From assembly GCA_044228685.1 (NCBI GenBank), contig JBGAUL010000012.1, positions 48,601 to 112,600 on the forward strand: a stretch of 64,000 nt of DNA, given 5' to 3'. The notes beneath the pieces are model-generated. The model had not been told where the DNA came from. It was given only the letters and a program-made list of their open reading frames with translations, and searched no databases. Of this stretch, positions 37,224 through 44,556 are shown one piece after another. This stretch comes from JBBATK01 sp044228685. Its GTDB lineage: Bacteria; Bacteroidota; Ignavibacteria; Kapaibacteriales; NICIL-2. Numbering within the stretch: position 1 is the stretch's first letter; every line of letters begins with the position of its first letter. Position numbers and translations under genes: made by a program.

Positions 37224-39278
37224 TTAATATCGCATCGCCGCCGACACATCTACAATAGTGTGCGTCGTCAAGAAGCATGATGACTCATCGCACACTTGAA
37301 TCTCCGGACTTGGAGCTGAGCTCAGATCTTCAGTCTGTGTATCCGACCAATCTACAGTGCAATAGGGATGATGTGCGAGCACCAAAGACCGCGCTGCATC
37401 GAAGCTCTTTGGTCCACGAATTTGACAGTTATAGGAGTGAGTCGAATGCGCGAGTGCGCTTCGTAACCACAAAGCGGACGATGAAGGTGCGCGTAGAACT
37501 TGCGTGATGTTCTGACTCAGCATCAACTTGCTTTGTTGAAGTAATGCAGGATCTTGTCTGCGACTGCCCATGTCCCAAAGTACATGACACATCATGGCAT
37601 TTGATGAAGGAACTACAGTATCATAGCGTTCAATTGTCGGAATAAACAGCGCAGCGTCCCTTGTCGACTTGTATGAGAACAGAGCTGTTTGCTCCAATCG
37701 AAAATCAGATTGAACAATACTCAACAACTCATCTGCACGATCGCGCCAACGACTATCTGAACTTACTGCTGACAGATGAACAAAAGCCTGGATGAGGCAG
37801 GCGTAGTCATCGAGAAATGCAGGAACGGCAATGGAATCTCTTGCATCATATTGATTCGGAACCAAGTGCATGAGTTTTCCATCTGGCAATCGAGCGTGAG
37901 TGTTGATCTGCTCTGCACATGTAATAGCTCTTTGGAGATACACGCGATCACCGAGAGTCCAGTAGCATTGAACCCATGCGTTTATCATGAGAGCGTTCCA
38001 GCTGACGATGAGTTTGTCATCGCGAACCGGTTTCGGACGTTGCTCTCTTACGTGAAGAAGCTTCTGTCGTAGTTGCTCACGAAGCTCAAGAAGTTGATTT
38101 GGTGTAGTGTTGTGCTTCTCTGCAACGACATCGAGATCGTGAGCTTGCATGAGCACGAATCGTCCATCATCCAAAATCTCGTCATCACCAACGCAGAAGA
38201 GATCTTTTGCAAGCTCGAAGTCGTCGCCAAGAACTTTTCGAAGCTCCTCATGCGACCACAGATAGTATCGACCTTCTTCACCTTCCGAATCCGCATCAAT
38301 CGAAGCTGAGCAACAGTAATTATCGCGGAGCATGTGCGAATCAATCCATGATAAAGTGTCAACGAGACTTGTGCGGATCTCTGCGTTGTCTTCGATTCGC
38401 AGCAATTCAGCAAGGAGCGTTATCAATTGCGCGTTATCGTACAGCATCTTTTCGAAGTGAGGCAGCTTCCAACGAACATCGGTTGAATAGCGAGCAAATC
38501 CGCCGGCTAATTGGTCGTAGATACCTCCGCGACACATAGCGAGTGCGGTTCGCATGACGTGCTCACGTAACTGCTTTGACAGCAAAAGATTTCGCTCGTG
38601 CATAGGTGCATCGTCACGTCGCTCAAGAAAGACTGAAGTCTCTAAGAGCGTGCTGAGGTTTATCGGCACCGGGAACTTTGGAGCGCGACATTCGCCACCA
38701 TACCGAGTATCAAACTGCGTAGTCCAAGATTGAATTGCATCAATGAGTAGCTTAAGATCGGGAAGTGCGGTGCTGTCGTCTGATACTGCGATCGAATCTC
38801 GTAAGTAGTTGTGTGTTTCGGTAGCAGAGACGAGAATACGCTCTTGTTCGGTCTGCCAGACTTTGTTGATTGCCTCTAAGGCAGCCATCCATCGTTGTCT
38901 TGGGAGATAGGTGCAGCCGTAAAAAGGACGTCCGTTAGGTAGACAAAAACAATTCATTGGCCAGCCACCGCCACCGGTCATCAGCTGCAGAGCGTCCATG
39001 TAGACGTGGTCGACATCAGGCCTCTCCTCGCGATCGACTTTGATGCAGATAAAATGCTCATTCATCAACGCTGCAACTTCCGGATCCTCAAAGCACTCGT
39101 GTTCCATGACATGACACCAGTGACAAGAGGAATAGCCAATGCTCACGATGACGGCTTTGTTTTCTGCGCGAGCACTCTCCCAAACCGTATCTGACCATGC
39201 TTGCCAGTGAACCGGGTTCTGAGCGTGTTGTTGCAGATACAAACTAGACTCACTGCCAAGCTCGTTTTTTCTCGACAT
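37224..39278 (-). CDS. DUF255 thioredoxin-like / YyaL-SSP411 family protein
   Basis: The protein has 684 residues from the ATG at 39278 (MSRKNELGSESSLYLQQHAQ); a TTG 48 bp upstream is less likely. The N-terminal domain is thioredoxin-like with a CxxC site in SIGYSSCHWCHVMEHECFED and the family stretch VDREERPDVDHVYMDA, then GGGGWPMNCFCLPNGRPFYG. The rest is an alpha/alpha barrel region resembling six-hairpin glycosidases (for example LAGGFARYSTDVRWKLPHFE, then KMLYDNAQL). The family is widespread, but its biochemical activity is not well defined; a redox or sugar-epimerase-like function has been suggested from fold. It lies downstream of the isomerase gene on the same strand. Confidence 0.85.
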   Translation of the reverse strand: MSRKNELGSESSLYLQQHAQNPVHWQAWSDTVWESARAENKAVIVSIGYSSCHWCHVMEHECFEDPEVAALMNEHFICIKVDREERPDVDHVYMDALQLMTGGGGWPMNCFCLPNGRPFYGCTYLPRQRWMAALEAINKVWQTEQERILVSATETHNYLRDSIAVSDDSTALPDLKLLIDAIQSWTTQFDTRYGGECRAPKFPVPINLSTLLETSVFLERRDDAPMHERNLLLSKQLREHVMRTALAMCRGGIYDQLAGGFARYSTDVRWKLPHFEKMLYDNAQLITLLAELLRIEDNAEIRTSLVDTLSWIDSHMLRDNYCCSASIDADSEGEEGRYYLWSHEELRKVLGDDFELAKDLFCVGDDEILDDGRFVLMQAHDLDVVAEKHNTTPNQLLELREQLRQKLLHVREQRPKPVRDDKLIVSWNALMINAWVQCYWTLGDRVYLQRAITCAEQINTHARLPDGKLMHLVPNQYDARDSIAVPAFLDDYACLIQAFVHLSAVSSDSRWRDRADELLSIVQSDFRLEQTALFSYKSTRDAALFIPTIERYDTVVPSSNAMMCHVLWDMGSRRQDPALLQQSKLMLSQNITQVLRAPSSSALWLRSALAHSTHSYNCQIRGPKSFDAARSLVLAHHPYCTVDWSDTQTEDLSSAPSPEIQVCDESSCFLTTHTIVDVSAAMRY

Positions 39279-39301
39279 GGTTGAAGGCAATAGGGGTGAA
39301 T

Positions 39302-39327
39302 ATTGGGTCACACAATGGTGACCCAAT
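39302..39327. promoter_or_regulatory. Perfect 10-bp dyad upstream of the DUF255 gene
   Basis: attgggtcac (39302-39311) and its exact complement gtgacccaat (39318-39327) flank a 6-nt spacer between the isomerase stop and the DUF255 start. No T run follows on the minus strand, so an operator-like site is as likely as a terminator. Confidence 0.35.
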
Positions 39328-39380
39328 CACGAATCAATTCTTCATGAACGTGTGGAATACGGTCTGCAGTGTCTGCGCGA

Positions 39381-40454
39381 CTATTGCTGAGCCAAATGAG
39401 CCTTAAGCTTCATGATCACCGGAACCGGTGTGGGATCAACTCCATTAAGTAAAGCCATGTAATAGCTTACCCAGTCACCTAGGTAAATCAGCGAGAACAT
39501 GCGTGCAAGCAAACTGTTGCCTTGCGAATGCAGCTCGTGAATAGCTTTGACGCGTGGCTTGAGAATGTCCTTCAAAGCCCCAAAGCGAATGCCCACGCGC
39601 GCGTGATCGTCGCCATCGCGCAAGAGTACGATGGAGAAGTTCTTCTTGGTATCGCGTGGAAATGACCAACCGTTGATCTCGTTGTGATTCATTTCGGGCA
39701 AGACATGACCGAAAGCAACGTTCTTTGCATTCTCTTGTATCTGACCTCTCCAACGAAGATTTACAGCATCAGTGCGTTCAGATGCCGAGTACACGACCGG
39801 AGCAGTACCATGCAGCTTCTTGGCCAACGCAAGCGCCGGATTCTTTGAGTTAACGGTTGCGTAGATGCCTGACAAATGGTCGAGTAAATCGACAACCTCA
39901 GACATTCCTTTCTTAGTTGCATTACGTGCTGCGGAGCTCACTGATGGATGCTTCATCACGCTCATGAGTACAGGGAAGAAAGAGTAGCCTAGTGCACAAC
40001 GTGGTTGAAAGCCTTTTGGAATGGTGATCAGCGGCAGACCATGACGTGTGGCACGCTGGGCTATTTGTCCGCCGGTTGAGATACACAACATGTTAGCTTT
40101 TCTCTTACGAGCAATGTCATAGGCTGAAAGAGTTTCTTCTGTGTCGCCGCTATACGAGCTCACTATTACACAGCTTTTTTCGTTTACGTAACCGGGAACT
40201 GTGTAGCCGCGTGAGACGGAGAGATTCAATTGATCAGCACCTTTGGTTGCGGCGCAGTAGGAACGAACGAGGTCGCCACCTATAGCTGAGCCGCCCAATC
40301 CCAAGACGGTGATATCGTTGGATTGCGGTTTTCTCGAGAAGAATGCTGCATCCTCGCCGATACTGATGGCGTGGCGAACTTGCTCTGGGAAGGTCAGCAG
40401 CACATTAAACATGTTTGAAGTGTCAACTGTGAATAAACTATCGTTCGTCGTCAT
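39381..40454 (-). CDS. Bifunctional phosphoglucose/phosphomannose isomerase
   Basis: The protein has 357 residues from the ATG at 40454 (MTTNDSLFTVD). Two SIS sugar-isomerase domains are present. The first has VLGLGGSAIGGDLVRSYC and VSSYSGDTEETLSAYDIARK; the second has the catalytic region FGHVLPEMNHNEINGW. This family interconverts glucose-6-P, fructose-6-P and mannose-6-P, and so could feed both glycolysis and the GDP-mannose route used by the gmd gene elsewhere in the window. The length is normal. The start is divergent from the secreted unknown at 40525. Confidence 0.9.
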   Translation of the reverse strand: MTTNDSLFTVDTSNMFNVLLTFPEQVRHAISIGEDAAFFSRKPQSNDITVLGLGGSAIGGDLVRSYCAATKGADQLNLSVSRGYTVPGYVNEKSCVIVSSYSGDTEETLSAYDIARKRKANMLCISTGGQIAQRATRHGLPLITIPKGFQPRCALGYSFFPVLMSVMKHPSVSSAARNATKKGMSEVVDLLDHLSGIYATVNSKNPALALAKKLHGTAPVVYSASERTDAVNLRWRGQIQENAKNVAFGHVLPEMNHNEINGWSFPRDTKKNFSIVLLRDGDDHARVGIRFGALKDILKPRVKAIHELHSQGNSLLARMFSLIYLGDWVSYYMALLNGVDPTPVPVIMKLKAHLAQQ

Positions 40455-40524
40455 ACAGTACCTTTGAAAACAGTTGGGTGTATCTTTGCGCAATCGATGC
40501 AATGATACGTAAGATTGAGGAACA

Positions 40525-41445
40525 ATGAATTTATCAGCCCGCTTTTTTTACACGCTTTTTGCGTTCACACTGTCAGCGACTACGCTTTCGCTTGCTCAAC
40601 CATTGGTGTCGCATTTGGAAGTTGACTCAGTACTCAGCTCCTACATCAAGGAATGGAACAGGGACAACTCGGTGCGCCTTGTTGTAGAGAATCGCAGCGA
40701 CAGCACGCAGGTCTTCTTTACGGAATCTAGTATTCTGTACGAAGGAAAGGCTCTTGCATCAGCGCCAATCGTTATTGGCAAAGCGCATTCAATTGCTCCA
40801 CGTAAATCACTGACCATAGCATCCGAAGAGATTTTCCCGGTTTTAAAAATGCGTTATGCTGACAAGCAGCACTTGGACAAACGAGAGGGGATGATTACGC
40901 GTAGCGGAGATGTCACTATCTGCGTTAATCTCTTCGACTCGACCGGTCTTAAAGGAATGAGTGCTGCTAATTGCGTTCATCGCTACGTGGAACAGTATTA
41001 CCAATCTGCTCTGAAAGAACCTGTCAAAGGCGATACTCTGCGAAACGCTTCAACGGTGCACTTCCGTTGGACAGCTGTTCGACCGAGTCCGAAGGTCTGC
41101 TTTTACCGTCTGAAGATTTTCGATATGGGGAACGAGACCTATCTCAATCAAGTAGTGCGAACCAGTGAAGCTCTTCTTGATACATCGCTTCGCGAGCAAC
41201 TCAGCTTCGACTGGAAAGTGGCTGACTCGCTGAGACACCGACATATCGTTTGGCAGATTCGTAGTTCCGACGGCGATGTGACGACCTACGGAGGTACAGA
41301 TGGATATAGCGAGATTTATGACTTTATTCTGGGCGACGAGATAAAAGCAACTGCACCATCAAAGAAGAGTGCAGCTGAGTCGAAGAAAAGCTCGACTCCT
41401 GCAGCTAAAAAAACAAACAGTGCTCCGAAAAAATCGAAGCACTGA
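40525..41445 (+). CDS. Secreted protein of unknown function with Lys/Ser-rich tail
   Basis: The protein has 306 residues and begins ATGAAT after a ttgagga Shine-Dalgarno. A signal peptide ends near TLSLAQ. The middle looks beta-rich (SVRLVVENRSDSTQVFFTES; VHFRWTAVRPSPKVCFYRLK), suggesting one or two Ig-like or fibronectin-like domains. The last 35 residues are a low-complexity basic tail of Lys, Ser and Ala (SKKSAAESKKSSTPAAKKT). I do not recognise a family. An untransmembraned basic tail could bind cell wall, DNA or LPS; that is conjecture. Confidence 0.75.
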   Translation: MNLSARFFYTLFAFTLSATTLSLAQPLVSHLEVDSVLSSYIKEWNRDNSVRLVVENRSDSTQVFFTESSILYEGKALASAPIVIGKAHSIAPRKSLTIASEEIFPVLKMRYADKQHLDKREGMITRSGDVTICVNLFDSTGLKGMSAANCVHRYVEQYYQSALKEPVKGDTLRNASTVHFRWTAVRPSPKVCFYRLKIFDMGNETYLNQVVRTSEALLDTSLREQLSFDWKVADSLRHRHIVWQIRSSDGDVTTYGGTDGYSEIYDFILGDEIKATAPSKKSAAESKKSSTPAAKKTNSAPKKSKH

Positions 41446-41497
41446 GCTGTTCACTAAAGCGAATATCTACTTCCTTCCGAAGCTCAAGAGCGAAATC

Positions 41498-42535
41498 TTA
41501 GGCTACCACAAAGCGATGAGCTTGCTCCATAAATCGACGGGTAAGCTCGATGGAGGATTCTACATCATCTTTATGCACTGACTCTACGACAGTGTGGGTA
41601 TAGCGACAGGGGATTGAAATCGTCGCGACAGGAATACCACCACGACTGAGCTGCATACCACCGGCATCTGTTCCACCTCGAGGCAAAACTTCCATTTGAT
41701 GTGTAATGGAATATTCTTCCGCCAAGTCGCGAAGGAAATTGACCAAACCGAAGTGAGAGATTGAATAGGAATCCATGATTTTGACTCCTGTGCCGGCACC
41801 AACCTTGACGCAGTAATTACGTTCCTTCACGCCGGGTATGTCTGCGGCGATTGTGATATCCAAAGCCAAGCCGATATCCGGATCCAAACCAAAAGCAGCT
41901 GCCTTGGCGCCACGAACGCCAACTTCTTCTTGTACAGTTGCGACGGCGTAGATGTCGTCGACAGGGGAAGTACAACGACGAAATGCCTCGATCATCGTAT
42001 AAACACCGACACGGTCATCAAGCGTTTTGCCGCAATAGCAGTCGCCGAGACGAATCAACTCGCGCTCCATGCAAATGCTGTCACCGACTCTGACGAGTTC
42101 ATTGACACGCTCACCGGCTAAGCCAAGGTCGATGAAGAGATCTTCCAAGGGCGTGACCTTGTTTCGTTCTTCCGGAGTGGTAAAGTGTGTTGGTTTAATT
42201 CCAATCACGCCATCCAGAACCTCGCGACCAAAGACTTTGACCCTCTGCGCAATCAGAACACGTGGATCGAAACCACCCAAGGGTTGGAAATAAAGAAAAC
42301 CCTCTTTAGAAACGTATCGAACAACGAAACTGATTTCATCCATGTGAGCTGCGATCATAACCTTGCGAGGCTTTGCGGCTGAACCTTTCTTCAAGAAGAA
42401 GGCATTGCCCATTGCGTCTACGTAGTGTTCATCGCAAAGGGGAAGGAGTTCTTGTTCCACAACGCGACGAAAATCGTGCTCACGTCCGGGAATTGCAGGA
42501 GTGGAGCAAAGAGTTTTCAGAAGTTCAAATGACAT
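41498..42535 (-). CDS. M42-family metallo-aminopeptidase
   Basis: This 345-residue cytosolic enzyme is of the FrvX/glutamyl aminopeptidase type, which forms tetrahedral dodecamers that trim peptides. The di-metal ligands are visible in order: His in MIAAHMDEISFVV, Asp in CGKTLDDRVGV, the Glu-Glu pair in ATVQEEVGVRGAK, Asp in IGLALDITIAAD, and His in CRYTHTVVESVH. The length matches the family. It ends convergent with the secreted unknown and starts about 80 bp downstream of the terminator of the small peptide gene. A possible promoter (ttgaaa and tattaa spaced by 16-17 bp) lies in that gap, so it is probably transcribed separately. Confidence 0.92.
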   Translation of the reverse strand: MSFELLKTLCSTPAIPGREHDFRRVVEQELLPLCDEHYVDAMGNAFFLKKGSAAKPRKVMIAAHMDEISFVVRYVSKEGFLYFQPLGGFDPRVLIAQRVKVFGREVLDGVIGIKPTHFTTPEERNKVTPLEDLFIDLGLAGERVNELVRVGDSICMERELIRLGDCYCGKTLDDRVGVYTMIEAFRRCTSPVDDIYAVATVQEEVGVRGAKAAAFGLDPDIGLALDITIAADIPGVKERNYCVKVGAGTGVKIMDSYSISHFGLVNFLRDLAEEYSITHQMEVLPRGGTDAGGMQLSRGGIPVATISIPCRYTHTVVESVHKDDVESSIELTRRFMEQAHRFVVA

Positions 42536-42611
42536 GGGATAGGGATCTTAATAATTGTAAATCGTTGATTTTCAAATGCCGAATTCGTCATTCTTCGATA
42601 CAATAGGGCAC

Positions 42612-42648
42612 AAAAAAAGCGCCTGCACATTCGGGGAAAGACAGGCGC
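42612..42648 (-). terminator. Intrinsic terminator of the small GG-peptide transcript
   Basis: Read on the minus strand, GCGCCTG (42648-42642) pairs with CAGGCGC (42625-42619) and is followed by seven T residues. It separates the peptide unit from the M42 peptidase gene. Confidence 0.8.
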
Positions 42649-42757
42649 CTTGCTTTTTCATCTGCAGAGTCCGGAACCATTGTTGGTCCCCCGAAGGCTC
42701 AGTGGACTCGCCGACAGTGGGATTCAATCCCGATACGAAGAGAAAGATGCTTGAACC
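42649..42757 (-). ncRNA. Candidate structured RNA (3' element of the peptide transcript or aptamer)
   Basis: Between the peptide stop and the terminator the minus-strand RNA can fold compactly. CATCT closes with AGATG near the two ends. Inside lie a GGGATTGAATCCC hairpin and a stem GAGTCC/GGACTC that encloses a C(UUCG)G tetraloop hairpin and a stem GGGACC/GGTTCC. The last stem is fully paired (one G-U) only on the minus strand, which favours that transcript direction. No known riboswitch class was recognised. It could be an aptamer feeding the terminator, a small RNA or a stabilising 3' UTR. Confidence 0.4.
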
Positions 42758-42877
42758 TTATTTAAGGGTTGCAGGTGCATGATCCTCGTAATCGTACCAA
42801 ATGTATTGCCATCCACCACGCACAGATTCCATTTCTTCCGTGCTCATGGTTTCAAGACCTAATACGGAAAGGTTCAT
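42758..42877 (-). CDS. Small secreted peptide precursor with double-glycine leader (bacteriocin/pheromone-like)
   Basis: This complete 39-codon gene, too short for routine calling, starts at the ATG at 42877 with GGAGG five bases upstream. An in-frame ATG at 42889 sits inside the Shine-Dalgarno region and is less likely. The leader is residues 1-22, ending MSTEEMESVRGG. It fits the double-glycine consensus LSxxELxxIxGG at each position: Met -12, Ser -11, Glu -8, Met -7, Val -4, Gly -2, Gly -1. The predicted core is WQYIWYDYEDHAPATLK: 17 residues, five aromatic, four acidic, no Cys. Such precursors are cleaved after GG and exported by C39-peptidase ABC transporters, acting as bacteriocins, signals or modified peptides. 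No exporter, immunity or modification gene is adjacent. Reality of the gene is well supported; function is inference. Confidence 0.75.
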   Translation of the reverse strand: MNLSVLGLETMSTEEMESVRGGWQYIWYDYEDHAPATLK

Positions 42878-42950
42878 ACCTTCCTCCATGAAAAATGTAG
42901 AAAATCCATTTCAGTTGCTACGATGTGTGGTTTCGTAAGACAACCTCCTA

Positions 42951-42981
42951 CAAACTTAGTCGCAAGTCAGATGAAAAGCAA
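42951..42981 (-). promoter_or_regulatory. Bacteroidota-type promoter of the small peptide gene
   Basis: On the minus strand TAAGTTTG (42958-42951) matches the Bacteroidota -7 element TAnnTTTG exactly. TTG at 42981-42979 lies 20 bp upstream of it, as in the -33 TTTG/TTG element. Transcription would start near 42945, giving a 5' leader of about 70 nt. Confidence 0.6.
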
Positions 42982-43174
42982 CAGAAAAATTTGTTAAGAC
43001 CAATAGTGTGGATGGGACTGCAGGCTATGCCTCTGAGCTGATTTTCCTTGTATATTGGAACAATGACGGGCCAAGTCGGGTCTGTAGGGGAATCTGGGGC
43101 AGCTTTTCTACGAAAATCTTCGTTATTTATCAAAAATTACAGTATTTAACCACTTACCATCTATTGGAGGATTT

Positions 43175-43495
43175 ATGTCTATGGTGTCCGAATTCAAGAC
43201 TTTTGTGTCTCAAGGTAATGTAGTCGACCTGGCGGTCGGTGTACTGCTCGGTGGTGCTTTCGGCAAAGTGGTCGAAGGTTTTTCAAAAGGTATTGTTGAG
43301 CCTATTATTGGTCTCATGGGTCAACCTGGAGTCGGTTTCAAAGTCGGTGTTATGGACATTGGAATGGTGATAACTGCCGCAATCAACTTCATTATCACGG
43401 CGGGAATACTCTTTTTTGTGTTCGTAAAACCCATGAATGCCATGAAAGAACGCGCTGCACGCCGCAAGGAAGCTTCAGATGCAGCAATCAAGTAA
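43175..43495 (+). CDS. mscL: Large-conductance mechanosensitive channel (short-loop form)
   Basis: The protein has 106 residues; ggagg precedes the ATG by four bases. The N-terminus SEFKTFVSQGNVVDLAVGVL and GGAFGKVVEGFSKGIVEPI match MscL's N-terminal helix and TM1, including the gate-lining glycines. TM2 is VITAAINFIITAGILFFVFV, and the C-terminal basic helix ends in KERAARRKEASDAAIK. It is about 30 residues shorter than the E. coli protein, mostly because the periplasmic loop between TM1 and TM2 is reduced to around 15-20 residues. MscL opens under membrane tension to release solutes on hypo-osmotic shock. It is followed closely by the DUF3078 gene. Confidence 0.93.
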   Translation: MSMVSEFKTFVSQGNVVDLAVGVLLGGAFGKVVEGFSKGIVEPIIGLMGQPGVGFKVGVMDIGMVITAAINFIITAGILFFVFVKPMNAMKERAARRKEASDAAIK

Positions 43496-43514
43496 GTCAG
43501 TGGAAGTATCGAAT

Positions 43515-44429
43515 ATGTTTAACAATGACACGAAGAGTATGGTATCGAGGAATCAGTTTCGAACAGTATTTATAGTTGTGTTTGCGTTTGTGCTTGGTCA
43601 AGTGCCCTCGTTGGCGGGTGCTGATTCGCTGGGTTGGAAGAAGAGTGGGGTTGTAGGAATAAATCTGACACAGGTGAGTCTTCAGAACTGGGCGGGTGGC
43701 GGTCAAAACAACATTGCTGCCAATGGCATTTTCAGTTACGCGGTAAATCTGCTGGATTCCAACACAAGCTGGCAGAATAACCTGGACATTGGGTATGGTC
43801 AAACAAAACTCGGGAAGCAGACCTTCCGAAAGAGCGATGATAAGCTCATTATCACCTCAAAATTTGGCTACAAGGCAACGTCAACATTGAACTATGCCGC
43901 ACTCTTGGATTTACGCACTCAGTTTACAGAAGGTCTTGCGTACAACGATTCCGGCAATGTCACGGCTCGCATTTCGAACCTCTTTGCCCCGGCGAATCTG
44001 GTGCTTGGTGTGGGTATGACCTGGACGCCTGAAGCGTGGTTCAGCATAACGGTAGCGCCTGTTTCCAACAAGCTGCTCATCGTCGCTGACGATTCCTTGA
44101 ATAAGCACCGAGCATTCGGTGTGGATTCCGGTAAGACCATTAAGAGTGATTTGGGTGCAATGCTGAGCGTGAATTTCAAGAAGGATTTGATGAAGAATGT
44201 TACTCTTGAATCTCATCTCAATTCCTTTGCTCCGTACTCTGATATCACCAGTCATCAGGTTAACTGGAACACGCTCTTAACCATGAAAGTGAACGACTAT
44301 CTCAACGCCAACATTGCGCTGGATGTGATTTACGATCCGAGAACCGACATCACCCGTGAAGACGGCACGCGAGGTCCTTCAACACAGATACGCGATGTGA
44401 TTGGAATTGGCTTTGGCTACAAGTTCTAA
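43515..44429 (+). CDS. DUF3078 outer-membrane-associated protein
   Basis: The protein has 304 residues from the ATG at 43515 (ggaag upstream). Other ATGs at 43479, which overlaps mscL, and 43539, directly before the signal peptide, are possible. A signal peptide (FRTVFIVVFAFVLGQVPSLA) is followed by the DUF3078 hallmark GVVGINLTQVSLQNWAGGGQ, then NNIAANGIFSY. The rest alternates in a beta-barrel pattern and ends with GFGYKF, an aromatic C-terminus as in outer membrane barrels. The family is common in Bacteroidota and has no assigned function. It probably shares the mscL transcript and is followed by a strong hairpin. Confidence 0.85.
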   Translation: MFNNDTKSMVSRNQFRTVFIVVFAFVLGQVPSLAGADSLGWKKSGVVGINLTQVSLQNWAGGGQNNIAANGIFSYAVNLLDSNTSWQNNLDIGYGQTKLGKQTFRKSDDKLIITSKFGYKATSTLNYAALLDLRTQFTEGLAYNDSGNVTARISNLFAPANLVLGVGMTWTPEAWFSITVAPVSNKLLIVADDSLNKHRAFGVDSGKTIKSDLGAMLSVNFKKDLMKNVTLESHLNSFAPYSDITSHQVNWNTLLTMKVNDYLNANIALDVIYDPRTDITREDGTRGPSTQIRDVIGIGFGYKF

Positions 44430-44436
44430 GTCTTGA

Positions 44437-44477
44437 CTTCAGAGCGCCGCACGGGTTATCTGTGCGGCGCTCCGAAG
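44437..44477 (+). terminator. Strong hairpin after the DUF3078 gene
   Basis: An 11-bp GC-rich perfect stem (44442-44452 with 44462-44472) extends past one mismatch by four further pairs. No T run directly follows, so termination is probable but not certain. Confidence 0.6.
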
Positions 44478-44556
44478 CTCTGAAACTATTTTGACGCCTA
44501 TTTGTTTCTGCTTTATAGATTGTCTCTCTCCCTATTGTTTTTTCTGAGGAATTACC

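Noticed and set aside
42661..42760. tRNA-like or tmRNA-like gene (gggattcaatccc resembles a T-arm)
   Set aside because: No 7-bp acceptor stem or anticodon arm can be placed; the segment fits a multi-stem RNA on the minus strand better.
42948..43133. 61-codon minus-strand frame upstream of the small peptide
   Set aside because: No Shine-Dalgarno or family, and it overlaps the promoter element of the peptide gene.
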